Part shown: in pieces, positions 43,119 to 53,169 of the stretch | How positions within the stretch are numbered: the stretch's first letter is position 1 | Layout of the letters: each line of letters starts with the position of its first letter | Origin: Azorinus chamasolen | Taxonomy: Eukaryota > Mollusca > Bivalvia > Cardiida > Solecurtidae | DNA length: 64,000 bases | Reading direction: 5' to 3' | NCBI GenBank assembly: GCA_963576725.1 | Contig: OY755240.1 | Span: 63,098,003 to 63,162,002 of the forward strand | Program-made: the position numbers and the translations under genes | The notes under the pieces: generated by a model | Seen by the model: only the letters and a program-made list of their open reading frames with translations | Told to the model about the DNA's origin: nothing | Databases searched by the model: none

Positions 43119-44165
43119 TTACGTGATGATCCAAATACTGTAATGTAACGCGTAGTCACTATATACATCTGGATCATACGCGAAATTCTGTTGTATGGTA
43201 CACACTCTTCCATACGTCTGGAATCGTTCCCTGGACACGCCTCGATCATCTATGTGGACATTGGTTCTCGGTTTGGCCCCAACTCCTGGATTTGTCTGAT
43301 TGGTTTTCGGTTTGGCCCCAACTCCTGGATCTGTATGGTGCGATTTATGGCCCACGTTGATGGTTCTAATGGGATGACAGACAGGTTTTGGTTGAGTCCT
43401 TCGTCTTCTTCTTAGGTTTCTGTCTCGATTGCAGGGGTTTTGGACATGCCCCATTATGTGGTTCTTCGGTCCTGGTTTTGCCTTTATGCGTCTGTTGCAG
43501 TTACAGGTTTTGCAGCCTCTGATAAAGTTTCTAATGTCCTGATCCATCTTGTACCAATGAAATTTCAGTCTGATTTGCTTGGAGGTTTTGTTGACTCCAA
43601 AGTGACCTTTATCTGCAGGACTATGGTTTTTCTGGATAATGTCTTCCTGCAGAATCTTTGGAACAAGAAGCTGGTGGTCAAATTTCTTTGTCGTAGAGTA
43701 GCGCTTTTGGTACAGGACTTCATCACGCCGTATTATGTTGTCTGAGTTGAGCCAGTATTTTCTAACTGCTGGACTGTAATTGGCTACCTCGTCTTTATCT
43801 GGCATATCTTTTCGTTTAAACCATTCTTGGATTATACTCAGATCTTCATCTTTATTCTGCATTTCAGATATCTCTTTGGTTGTGTAGCTAGGCCTTGAAG
43901 CTGGTTGTGGTGTAGTATCAGCTCCATTTTCATTTTGCTGATGGACATCTTGGTCACAGTCTAAGGCCCTGATAACATGATTGGCGGGACCAAGGTCAAC
44001 TATGGCTTCAGTTCTAACTCGATATATAAGGACTTCAGCTTGTTCTTTTACTTTCCTCTGGTTAGTTGTATCATGGTTTTGACTTCTCTCTCGGGGGTGA
44101 TGAATCTGGCTCTGGTCAAGTAGGTTGGCCATTCGGTTAAAGTATCGATCGGTTTTGTCTAACAT
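43119..44165 (-). CDS. Truncated pol remnant: integrase zinc domain only
   Basis: A 348-codon frame in the -1 frame relative to gag; its ATG overlaps the gag stop as ATGTTAG. Residues 100-160 resemble the linker before integrase (DLSIIQEWFKRK, LNSDNIIRRDEVLYQ). The integrase HHCC zinc motif follows: His181, His188, Cys218, Cys221. After PGPKNH the sequence turns basic and Pro-rich with a repeated DPGVGAKPKTNQTN unit, and no DD(35)E core is present. Protease, RT and RNase H should lie between gag and this point and are absent. The product cannot integrate DNA by itself. Confidence 0.82.
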   Translation of the reverse strand: MLDKTDRYFNRMANLLDQSQIHHPRERSQNHDTTNQRKVKEQAEVLIYRVRTEAIVDLGPANHVIRALDCDQDVHQQNENGADTTPQPASRPSYTTKEISEMQNKDEDLSIIQEWFKRKDMPDKDEVANYSPAVRKYWLNSDNIIRRDEVLYQKRYSTTKKFDHQLLVPKILQEDIIQKNHSPADKGHFGVNKTSKQIRLKFHWYKMDQDIRNFIRGCKTCNCNRRIKAKPGPKNHIMGHVQNPCNRDRNLRRRRRTQPKPVCHPIRTINVGHKSHHTDPGVGAKPKTNQTNPGVGAKPRTNVHIDDRGVSRERFQTYGRVCTIQQNFAYDPDVYSDYALHYSIWIIT

Positions 44166-45745
44166 TTGGGCTGGTTCTCGGCCATTAGATCCAGCCCTCT
44201 GGAGTTTTCCGACAACTTCTGGTCTATTTTTGTTTCATTTCTTGGGCATTTCGGTGAAATATGACCTTCTTCGCCACAGGTATAACATATCATCTTTCGT
44301 CGATTGGGTTGATGCATACTTGTGGAGTTTCTCTCTGTATTGACTGAAGACAGGCTTCTCTTCAAGTCATGAGCAAACTGTTGTAAACGCTCTTCTGTCA
44401 CAAATTTTCTGCCATTTAAGCGTCTTACATCAGGCTCGGATTCTTCTCTTGTATCTTCATTGAAGATGTGTGGATCCATCTCTGGACCAGCTTGTATGTG
44501 GCGTAAACCGGATCTCTTTCTGGTAGCTTCTTTGCAACATTCATGCCAGCTGACAAGATCAATGGCGTTGTTCAGTGACTGCGGCTGACGTACCAAGACC
44601 TCATATGCAATACTCTGGTCTGGCAAGCCATTCATGAAGTGTTGGATCAGCAGCTTTTCATATGTCGTAGTATGACCAATATCTGGATAAGCCTTTGACA
44701 TCAGGGCTCGTACTCGGGATGCATATTCTTGCAGATTTTCCTTTGAACTCTGTTTGATTTGGATTAGGTTGGCTCTATGAGTCTCTGCTGGAGCAATGTG
44801 ACTGAATCTTTCTCTCAGGGCCCTGATTAGCTTGAATGCGTCTTCTCGAATGTCAATGGTAAGGTTGGCTGCAAATACCAAAGCCTCGTCTTTCAAGCTC
44901 AGTAGAAGTTGTTCTACTAATTTACGCCCAGTCCATCCGTAACGCTCGGAAAGTAGTTGGAATTTCAGCCAAAATGCGTCCCATTCACCAGTTTTGCCAT
45001 TGAAGGTTGGAAAATGTGGTTTCGGTTCATCGGAGTATCTGGTTCTCTCTGGATTATATGTATGTGGATATCTGACATGGGAGCGATCAGCAAAGTTGTC
45101 CCCCTGGTATCTTGGAGTTGGTCTCACTGGAGGTTCTCTCCGTGGAGGGTAGTTGTAATCCCAGACTGGTGACTTGGGTCTTCTGATAGGTGACCGGTTC
45201 ATGTAGTCAGACTGATGGGGTTGCCGTCTCGGGAAGTGTGAGCCTTCAGGTTTGAAGTTTGGCTCACATGCTGGAAGTCCTGGCATTGTAGCAACTTGAA
45301 AGGTTGGTCTAGCTGGCTGACCTTGGACCGGCAAGTCGTTGGTTTGGCGTGGTGGCTGGGGTGTAGTGACGTGTCCCCAACCACTTCTGCTGAAGATATC
45401 TGCCTCTTCTCTGATAGGTGGCAGGTGCAGGTACTCATTGTTAGAGCGACATGGCAGGAGTGGCGTTGGTGAGCGTCTTGCAAAAGTGTTAGCTCTGGTG
45501 GATGACACTGTGCCACTAGGTGGAACTCTGTCTGGATCTAGATGTTTATAGTGGTCATCTGGTGAGATTGGACCTGTTGGTGTAGCCCAATCATGGTCTT
45601 CATGGTCTTCTTGAAGTAGCTGATATGGCGTAGGGAGCTTTCGTGACAGTAGCTCCATCAAGTTTTCTGGATGTGCTTCGATGACGGATATGTCTTTGTA
45701 GATGTTGGCAATGTTTCTCTCTGGCTGGAACACTTGAGTGACCAA
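44159..45745 (-). CDS. Gag of the LTR element
   Basis: An open frame of 528 codons. Residues 1-240 are Pro/Arg-rich. A retrotransposon gag core (PTFNGKTGEWDAFWLKFQLL to LRERFSHIAPAETHRANLIQ and YEKLLIQHFMNGLPDQS) spans about 245-410. A single CCHC zinc knuckle, Cys487, Cys490, His495, Cys500 (CYTCGEEGHISPKC), lies near the end. The product should assemble the particle and package RNA. The frame is intact, and its stop (TAG 44161-44159) overlaps the ATG of the next frame. Confidence 0.9.
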   Translation of the reverse strand: MVTQVFQPERNIANIYKDISVIEAHPENLMELLSRKLPTPYQLLQEDHEDHDWATPTGPISPDDHYKHLDPDRVPPSGTVSSTRANTFARRSPTPLLPCRSNNEYLHLPPIREEADIFSRSGWGHVTTPQPPRQTNDLPVQGQPARPTFQVATMPGLPACEPNFKPEGSHFPRRQPHQSDYMNRSPIRRPKSPVWDYNYPPRREPPVRPTPRYQGDNFADRSHVRYPHTYNPERTRYSDEPKPHFPTFNGKTGEWDAFWLKFQLLSERYGWTGRKLVEQLLLSLKDEALVFAANLTIDIREDAFKLIRALRERFSHIAPAETHRANLIQIKQSSKENLQEYASRVRALMSKAYPDIGHTTTYEKLLIQHFMNGLPDQSIAYEVLVRQPQSLNNAIDLVSWHECCKEATRKRSGLRHIQAGPEMDPHIFNEDTREESEPDVRRLNGRKFVTEERLQQFAHDLKRSLSSVNTERNSTSMHQPNRRKMICYTCGEEGHISPKCPRNETKIDQKLSENSRGLDLMAENQPKC

Positions 45746-46806
45746 GTGTGATCAGACCGGATGCAGTATAACTCTTTGATTGTACAGACTCGGATGCAGT
45801 ATAACTCAGTTGAGATATCTTTCAAAACACTTGAGAGATCAAGTGTGATCAGACCGGATGCAGTATAACTCTTTGATTGTACAGACTCGGATGCAGTATA
45901 ACTCAGTTGAGGTATCTTTCAAAGTAACCTGGCTATACTAGATAACCAAGGTTTTGTACGGATGCAGATAACAGACAATTTGGAAGAAAAAAATGCTGTT
46001 TTATACCAAGATATAAAACTGCAAAGTGATTTGCAAATTTGCATTTAATAAAAAGTACTGAATTTGATTTTGAATTTCTCAGTTAAACTCAGATATCTGG
46101 TTATAGCTCATAGCCTTCACCTGTAGATCTGGAGGTCATCTACAAATGCAGTTCATAAAGAGATGTCTATAACTAGTAATCTGTAAAGTGTTCACTAAAA
46201 CACAAAGGTGTTACAAATCAAAAGAAATAGCGCAAGCCAAAATGTGCATAATTTGGTTAGTGAACTCTTGCAGGGCAAATGGACTAGGAGATAAAGTATC
46301 GCAAATTTCACTTTCACAGACACCTACTGCTGTGTGCTCGAATTTGCAAAACTTTAACAGACAAAGAGTCTGAGACTGGTCAAAGAAAGAAATGGATAGA
46401 AACAGGGTTGGACTTCTAGGGACTTAAAGTTATCACTTTTCTCCACTGGCAAGCCTCTACACTGTTAGCGCGTTAGAGACAGAATTGTCAGTCAGAGGTA
46501 TGACACTTTATGACCTTTTAGACTTCAATTACTTTCCCCCACTGGCAAGCCTCTACACTGTTAGCGCGTTAGAGACAGATGTCAGTCTGAGGTGTCTACA
46601 ATCACTTTCTCCACTGGCAAGCCTCTACACTGTTGGCGCGTTAGAGACAAATGTCAGTCTGAGGTATGATTGGCCTTTAAAACAAAATGTCTACAAAACA
46701 AAATAATGGACCACGGGCTGAACCTAAAGTTGGGAGCTTTAAGGCTGTTACTGCACAATCTTTATTTGAAACTTCCTAAGAGAAACTTTTTTTTAAAAAA
46801 ACCAAC
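45746..46806 (-). repeat. LTR-element leader with two minisatellites
   Basis: A ~57-bp unit (CCACTGGCAAGCCTCTACAC, GTTAGCGCGTTAGAGACAG) repeats three times at about 46440-46670. A ~100-bp unit (GTGTGATCAGACCGGATGCAG, CTCAGTTGAGATATCTTTC) is duplicated at about 45735-45930. The rest is AT-rich. No coding sequence was found before gag. Confidence 0.8.
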
Positions 46807-46824
46807 ATCCCACTTCTGACACCA
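46807..46824 (-). promoter_or_regulatory. Primer binding site for tRNA-Leu
   Basis: The plus strand reads ATCCCACTTCTGACACCA, which is the 3' end of a metazoan tRNA-Leu including CCA. Its complement on the element strand therefore pairs with the primer tRNA. It starts two bases from the 5' LTR. Confidence 0.85.
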
Positions 46825-46825
46825 G

Positions 46826-48301
46826 TGTTGTGGGGTTCTTAAACGTCAGGATGACACCACTGACCTCTCGGGTCAGAAATAAAAGAATTTAAAAAGAATA
46901 ACTGAAGACAGAAGTGTGATAAAACTGTATTTTGAATCAAACTCTAATCTAAGTAAACAATCTAATCTAAGAAACAATAATATTTACACAATATTTACAC
47001 CAGAGCCAAAAAGTAAACAAGCTTAGTTCTAAAAAGTGCATCAGCCAATTGCTAATGAAAAGATAGAAGAAAAAGAGCCAAAAATGGAGCTAGGGAATAA
47101 TTTAGATTTGATTGAGCGATTCTCTCCCCTAACCATTTAGAATCAAAAATATTAAATGCAAAAGATCAGAGATGCTTAAGGCTTCACCAAATAGCAGTAA
47201 AGTTAAATTATGCTAAATAGTAAATACCAATGAAAGTTACCTTCTACAAAGTAAGAAGAGTAGCTTTCAGGTCCCTGGTTCTGGAGAGAATCTCAGAAGC
47301 ATAGAACAGACTCACTTATATAGAGAAATGTCACATGACCTAAACTAAGCTATCTGATTGGATGGCTACAAGATATCACCAAATCTCACACTAATTTGTT
47401 TTTCCAAAGACTAATGCAATAAATCTAATTTACACAACAATAGACTTATTTTATCTCAATATAATCAAATATGAGTGCCAAATTGCAATCAAAAATCATT
47501 TAAGAAAAACCTCTTTAGTCTAGGTCTGCAGCCCCTAGGCTTCAGACCCATTCACTCTAGAAAATCATCAATTACAGAATATAGATAATCTCAATAATTC
47601 TAGAAAAATAGCAATCTTAAATCTAGCATATTCATAAACCCTAAGAACATAGTTCCAGAATTTATAACAACTTATTGACTGTAAAAATAGCAAAAACAAG
47701 TGGCTCTCAGGCTCTGTAGCCCCTAATGGCGGCCATTACCCTAAGGGCACCTGTTGCTAAATATTCCAATAATTGCAAACTATGGCTCTCTACAACATGT
47801 CACTGTTAAATTAATATGCCTAAATCATCTAAACAACAATGATCAACATATTAGCCATACAAAATAGTCCAAACTAATCTCAAACATGTTTAAAATGGCA
47901 TTAGTTTGGGTCTAACTGAGAAGTAGGTCAACTGCCCAGAATGTAAACAAAGAAGATTATGGCTAATTGCTCTAATTATAGATAATGACACTTCACATAA
48001 ATGTGTATAAGAAGTTTCCTTACTAAAACAAATCAAAATAAGTTACAGATCATAGAGAATTTCTATTAAAAGATGTATTTCCACTCTAGATCATATCTGT
48101 CGATATAAGCTATATAGATGGAAATGACATCAGAGCAAAAATCATATTCCAAGCTTAAAACACATTAATTTCACCAAATATACAAAGTGTCAAGCACGTA
48201 AATGTGTATCGTAACTATCAACACTAAGATCTGTATCCAAACTAGCTAGACAGATTCATAGATCTGTTCAAGAATGGCAACTCAACTCCAGTTTTACAAC
48301 A
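46826..48301 (-). repeat. 5' LTR
   Basis: Compared base by base with 39675-41150 the length is identical and I find two differences: A at 46921 against T at 39770, and G at 48102 against T at 40951. No indel. Ends TGTTGTGGGG and TTTTACAACA. Confidence 0.93.
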
Positions 48302-48334
48302 CTTGCATATCCTGCAAGAGAATGATAACAACAT

Positions 48335-48553
48335 CTCACTGAGACCAGCGTTCTTCAACGTTTAATTTTAAACGCTAAAGAACGTTTAAGAACGTTAATG
48401 TAACGTTTTACTAACGTTCGATGAGCACGCGTTCGGGTATCGTTAGTCAGTCGTTACTCTAGCGTTACTTGGTTGTTACTAATCGTTTGCTTTGCAGTGA
48501 ACGACTCACTGGCGACCTGTCATCGACCGCTGAACGGTCCCCTAGCGCACGCA
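48335..48553. repeat. Right arm of the old inverted-repeat element
   Basis: Runs GACCAGCGTTCTTCAACG through repeated TAACGTT, GAACGTT and TAGCGTTAC words to GTGTGAC. It mirrors 35650-35815 by short-word content. 39603-39674 and 48306-48334 are the short stretches immediately around the LTR insertion. Confidence 0.45.
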
Positions 48554-48589
48554 GCGTGTGACTAAAGTCAAACGAACGTCAAATGCTAT

Positions 48590-48773
48590 TCTTTGTGAAA
48601 CCATTGTGGTAAATAGAGAATTTTCTCCAATAGAACCAAACACTCTATTTATCACAATGGTTTCAAACTACAAAATTCTATTCTAAAAGTTTACTTTTCT
48701 GTAGTGAATGCTTCTTTCGGTAGATTTATTAAAAGAGATTGTATCTAAAATAGCCTATGAGGTAATGCGTTAA
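48590..48773. repeat. Type A hairpin MITE copy
   Basis: AACCATTGTGGTAAATAGAG and complement around AATTTTCTCCAATAGAACC. Right end TAGCCTATGAGGTAATGCGTTAA. Confidence 0.75.
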
Positions 48774-48833
48774 GATTCGCACAAGCTTTGAAAAACTACT
48801 GACCAAATGTCATGAAACAAGCTTTCCAAGTGT

Positions 48834-49133
48834 TTAACTCTTTGCATGCTAGCGGTGAAACAGTCATTACCAATGCAAACAGTTTGGATCCAGGTGAGAC
48901 GCCGCATCATGATCCAAACATGATCATCAGGATCCAAACTGTTTGTCATCTTGACAATATTTTTACAAAAAATGAGAGAAAGTTTATTTTAAGAACTGAA
49001 GCAGTCGACAATTGTTGCAGATGAATAATTACTTAGCTTGTAAAGAGTGAGACGGCGAATTACTCGGTGTCTCAGGAGGACCCAGTTAGCTTGCAAATGC
49101 AAATTAGACGCAAATAACCGGGGTATGGGTTAA
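48834..49133. mobile_element. Type F hairpin MITE, extended
   Basis: TTAACTCTTTGCATGCTAGCGG left, ACCGGGGTATGGGTTAA right. The hairpin AAACAGTTTGGATCC with GATCCAAACTGTTT contains an inner GATCCAAACATGATCATCAGG rearrangement, and a second partial GAGACGGCGAATTACTCGG unit lies at 49050. Confidence 0.72.
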
Positions 49134-49166
49134 GTTGCATGGCATATGCATGCCCTTTATTTCTCC

Positions 49167-49330
49167 TTAACTCTTTCGCTTCCAATATTCGTCATCTGCA
49201 AAATTTGTCGCCTGCTACAATTTTCCATTTTTATTTTTCTTCATTTTTGAATGAAACAGAGACCGTAACAAACAGTTTACATATAACTGTTTGCAATCAC
49301 AGATGATACATTGGCAGCGAAAGAGTTAAA
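49167..49330. mobile_element. Type F MITE lacking its hairpin
   Basis: TTAACTCTTTCGCTTCCAAT and ATTGGCAGCGAAAGAGTTAA are near-perfect TIRs with TTAA. The central GATCC hairpin of 15153-15367 is gone, leaving ACAAACAGTTTAC and AACTGTTTGCAA. Confidence 0.83.
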
Positions 49331-49689
49331 TTGAGAGAAATAACAAAACTGAAAACTCAAAAACTGCCTGACGGATAGAAACGAAACGAAATTGTTAATG
49401 TAAATAACTTTTGATTTTCATCGTTTAGAAACGTTAGAATAATAGCTTGAAACCGGGCAATGCCTGGATGATTAAAATATCTGGATATATTCCCCTGTCA
49501 TAAAATGATAATCAAGAAGGACAACTCTTCCACCTTAAAGTGTTATCGTTTATAAACTGTCGTGCCCTTAACGGCTTCCCTGCAGCAGGTGCTCTGACTT
49601 CAGCAAAGTCATTGAGTACATATTTGACGGATTTTCACAGTTATTATGCTATGTTTTACATATTGTCATGTGTTTACCGTCCTCTATGG
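49331..49689. other. No recognisable feature
   Basis: AT-rich sequence without a recognisable gene or repeat family. Confidence 0.5.
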
Positions 49690-49990
49690 TGTGGGTAAGT
49701 CCGGCGGGAATACCTTTATTTAAACTTTTTGTAAAGCTAGGGTGACTTTGAGAGAAGAGTGAGGTTAGGACGTCCGTAAACCGGTTTAAAACCCCAGTGG
49801 TGTTCTTGCTACTGACCGTGCCAAGGCGGTACTCTCTTTGTCACCCTTGCTTTTGTTTGTCTTGTGTCTTTGTGCGTGTGCTTTTGTTCATGTCTCTAGC
49901 CCTTGTGTGTTTGTTGGTGTTTTCTGTGTGTGTGCTTTTGGATGTGGCTTTGCCTGTTTGACTTTAATACTTTTCCATCGATACGTTCAG
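49690..49990 (+). repeat. SINE-like dispersed repeat, copy 3
   Basis: Plus orientation: GTAAACCGGTTTAAAACCCC, CTACTGACCGTGCCAAGGCGG, then a T/G-rich tail TTGTGTGTTTGTTGG ending GCCTGTTTGACTTTAATAC. The 72-codon frame at 49838-50056 is a reading of the low-complexity tail. Confidence 0.62.
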
Positions 49991-50125
49991 ACTTATTATG
50001 AATCAACCTCCAACGCAGTGATCTCCCCTAATCGCTACACTGAAGAGACGACTTGACAAGGGAGATCACTGTGATGAGTTTGATTATGAATTAGACCTGC
50101 AAATTTCTACTGCATATTCACACTA

Positions 50126-50327
50126 CAGCAAAACTCCTCAAAACCGGAATTCTAGTAGAGATAAATTTAGATACCTTCAGGCAGATGGCAGTTAATGCAG
50201 GGAGGAATTCATGAAGAAAGCTCCCAGAGGAGCTCTCTGTATGACTTTCACCCTGCATTACGCTGCCATTGTCTCCAAGACCGATATTTATATTAAATTT
50301 AACGTCCGGTTTAGAGGCGTTTTAATG
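50126..50327. mobile_element. Pogo-like hairpin MITE (type B relative)
   Basis: TA-CAGCAAAACTCCTCAAAACC and GGTTTAGAGGCGTTTTAATG-TA. Hairpin GGCAGTTAATGCAGGG and complement around AGCTCCCAGAGGAGCT. The 162-codon plus frame from 50211 reads through this MITE into unassigned sequence and shows no domain. Confidence 0.75.
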
Positions 50328-50692
50328 TATAGTGTATGCGAAAGGGGCATTACCCATATTATAAATATGTTCCACGTCCTACAAAAATTAATTGTCTCAA
50401 TGAAACTCGTTGTGATAGTTCATTATATAGCAGTAAACTATTTTTCAGGCGAAGTATATAGACACGTTTTGCTTCGGTATTTCTTTAATCATTTGCCCTG
50501 TTTTATATACAACATTGCATGCTTTTATTTTTCTTCATTTTTGTTTTCACGGCGTCTCATCTGGATCCCAACTACTTGCATAGGTAAGCACGGATGGGAC
50601 ACGTGCTTTCCTCAAGACAGATTATATTACAGACCCGCGCAGTTTTGGATGGAAGTTGTTGATTTTCGTTTGAACACTGTGTTATACATATA
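50328..50692. other. No recognisable feature
   Basis: An open plus-strand frame reads through this stretch, giving hydrophobic segments such as CFIYNIACFYFSSFLF, but its start lies in a MITE and no family was recognised. A GGATCCC-containing half of a type F hairpin may lie at about 50550-50575. Confidence 0.4.
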
Positions 50693-50950
50693 CAGTTGAT
50701 ATTTCGAACCCGGATAATTCGAACTTCGGGTTGACACGAACTAAAAGTTCGGTCCTTCCGAAAAACAGAATTGCTTTAAAATATATCACTACGGTTATCC
50801 AGAAACACACGTGACTGCTTACTGCATGTCTAAAGGAGTTTTCAGCATTACGTTAGACATGTATTAAGCTGCGAACCCGATAAATTGCCCAGATTAGAAA
50901 TCAGATAACTTGTGTAGTCCCTTGAAGTTCGAGATACCGAAGTTCCGCTG
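50693..50950. mobile_element. Pogo-like hairpin MITE, copy 2
   Basis: TA-CAGTTGATATTTCGAACCC and GTTCGAGATACCGAAGTTCC with TA at the right. The interior ACTGCATGTCTAAAGGAG / TTAGACATGTATTAAG corresponds to 18680-18954. Confidence 0.78.
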
Positions 50951-50999
50951 TACATGTATTGCCCTTTGTCTATAATACATAGAGGATACATAGAGGATC

Positions 51000-52270
51000 T
51001 TCATGAGTGTTCATTACAATTGGTTTTTATGAAACGAGTTTACTACAATAAAATGACACAAGCTTTAGCGAGTGTCGTATTCATTATAGTAAACGAGTTT
51101 CCTGAAAACAATCTGTGAACACGAATGTAAAATTATTTTTATCACATAAGCCTTAAAATGCCATAGAAAATAAAACAGGCTATAGCTGACGACTGTTTCG
51201 GCCATTGCTTACACAAACAGCGTAGTAATACGAGGGACGACGCACATGGAGCGCTACGATTGGCTAACGATTGCTAATTTGCGCGAAATACGAAACTCTG
51301 TCACGGCACTCCCATATCGCAGATTATGTGATAAATGTACATATTGCATTAAGATCCTCTAGCAAACAGGGTAGATCCATATCGAATAATCTATAGGAGT
51401 AGGCTGATAGTGGTATACCCGAGTTGTCATTAAAATCGACAATGGGAAGTTCAATCTCTTGTTTGGTAAAAGTTTCCCATTGCCTGAACATTTTGAAAAA
51501 AATATTCCTTTCAAATTACACCTGTAGGCCATCATGTTCTATTTGCTTTTTAAACGCGACACTTTTTAATAAAATTTGTCAGCTTCGGAGAATGAATAAA
51601 GAAGAACCAAATGTGAAGTATTTGAAACATTTTATTAAACAATAAACATGTATCAAAAGTAAAACAATACATCTTATGCAAATATTAAAAACATCATGAG
51701 CCTACTTTTAATTCCATTTTCAGCTAAATATTTCCACTCAGTCTTATAAACTATTGAAGGATAATGTATTTTTCAAGAACATGTTTTTAAACAATAAACC
51801 TTAAAGGGAGCAAACAAAAGCGAGAGAAAAGTAACCTAGCGATTGCAATTAATGGTCGAAACGACGCGGGACGAATTCCTTAAACGTATTTGGAACGTAT
51901 GCCAGCCATTATTATCTTGTGAACTACACGCTTATTTCACGTGACTCGATATAATAGAGACAAAAAGTTAAATTCGACAATTACTGCTAGAAATGACACA
52001 CATAACTTATTACATTTACATATCCATGTTAATTAGCTTATTATGTTCTTTGCTAGCATAAGTATTTTCAAAGCTAATATTTATAGGTTTTGTAGATTTT
52101 CTAAAAACGATTTCACGTTATTATTGAGTTTAAAATGCAACATTGCATACCAAATAGTGTAAGCACTCTTATCTTTGAAATATTGCTGGTATTCACGACA
52201 AATCCGACACGAAATCTAGTCCATATATTTAGTAATATAGATTGTATATGTTACCGGTACAAGGGCATGC
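51000..52270. other. Unassigned AT-rich stretch
   Basis: A GAAACGAGTTTACTACAATAAAA / ATTATAGTAAACGAGTTTCC inverted repeat lies at about 51035-51110 and a worn type E fragment (AGCAAACAGGGTAGATCC, TCTATAGGAGTAGGC) at about 51360-51420. Otherwise nothing recognised. Confidence 0.5.
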
Positions 52271-52276
52271 CATATA

Positions 52277-52467
52277 CAGTAAAACCTCTCTATAACGACC
52301 ACTAAATTACATCAAGTAGTTTGTTTAAAAGGCAGGATGATACTTAAAGCAAGGTGAAAGTAAAACAGAACGCTCCTATAGGAGCGTTCTGTTTTACTTT
52401 CACCTTGCTTTAAGCAACCACGTGCCCAAAACACCAACTAATTAACACAATTTAGTGGCCGTTACTG
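52277..52467. mobile_element. Type C pogo-like MITE with shortened right end
   Basis: CAGTAAAACCTCTCTATAAC at the left; the right end is GTGGCCGTTACTG, missing about 13 bases of the TIR. The hairpin ACAGAACGCTCCTATAGGAGC and complement is perfect. TA flanks remain. Confidence 0.8.
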
Positions 52468-52493
52468 TATAACACTTAACTATTTATATATGT

Positions 52494-52660
52494 ACAGTAT
52501 AGTCTGTTTTAAGCGATCATCAAAAAGAGGTCTAATTGTGGGTCTGTAAGGCAAGTAGTAGCTTAATACATGACTAACATAATTCCCAAAGCTCCCCGTA
52601 TTTAGCAACCACCTGCATTGTAAGGTGTATGTGTCCAATAAATATAATGTCATTTAAAAT
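52494..52660. repeat. Worn type B relative
   Basis: CAGTATAGTCTGTTTTAAGCG, AAGAGGTCTAATTGTGGG, GTAGTAGCTTAATACATGAC and GCAACCACCTGCATTG preserve the order of type B units with the hairpin mostly lost. 52660-53170 after it shows nothing recognisable. Confidence 0.55.
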
Positions 52661-53169
52661 AGGTTCTATTCTATAAAGAGCTTCCTATATTACATTAGAT
52701 ATAAGGAGAGCAAAGAAAACAAGCAATCCCCATCTGCAATAATAAAACAAATAATAAAGAAATCAATAACATGATATTAAACACATGCTGCAAATTAAAA
52801 CAATGCCAAAGTTTACCAACGGTAAAAGGATATCAATTATTCTCGCACTGTCTAGTGTCACATAGCAATGAATATTGATTTATCGTAGAGCAAGCCTATT
52901 TACTTACAATCAATGTTTTTAAAAATGTTTCTGTAACAAAATCAATCAATAGCAAATAATTCGAACATACGCTTTCCTTACAATGACACCTATCAGTATC
53001 TCATCCATCTTTTGTACCCGTTACGTTAATTCCTGTAAACTAACATGCACAGTTGTGTCACGCAGAAATCTCCTCTAGGACCTTTCTCCATAATTTTCAA
53101 ATTGCATCAATCAGTCATCTGCCTAACAGACACCAATTATTAATTACTAAAATTTCGAAGTATCGAGTT

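Larger units (their letters stand above)
39675..48301 (-). mobile_element. Young Ty3/Gypsy-type LTR retrotransposon, internally deleted
   Basis: Two 1476-bp LTRs in direct orientation bound a 5675-bp interior, with 4-bp target duplication CTTG (39671-39674 and 48302-48305). LTR ends are TGTTGT and ACAACA. The tRNA-Leu primer site beside the right LTR and the minus-strand gag show that transcription runs right to left. Coding content is gag and a short pol remnant; protease, reverse transcriptase, RNase H and the integrase catalytic core are missing. The superfamily call rests on gag, the HHCC motif and the primer site. Confidence 0.92.

Noticed and set aside
43191..45551. Plus-strand frames of 70-105 codons
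   Set aside because: All lie opposite gag and the pol remnant; no independent support.
50211..50699. 162-codon plus-strand frame with hydrophobic segments
   Set aside because: It starts inside a pogo-like MITE hairpin and crosses its right end; no family recognised, so not called as a gene.
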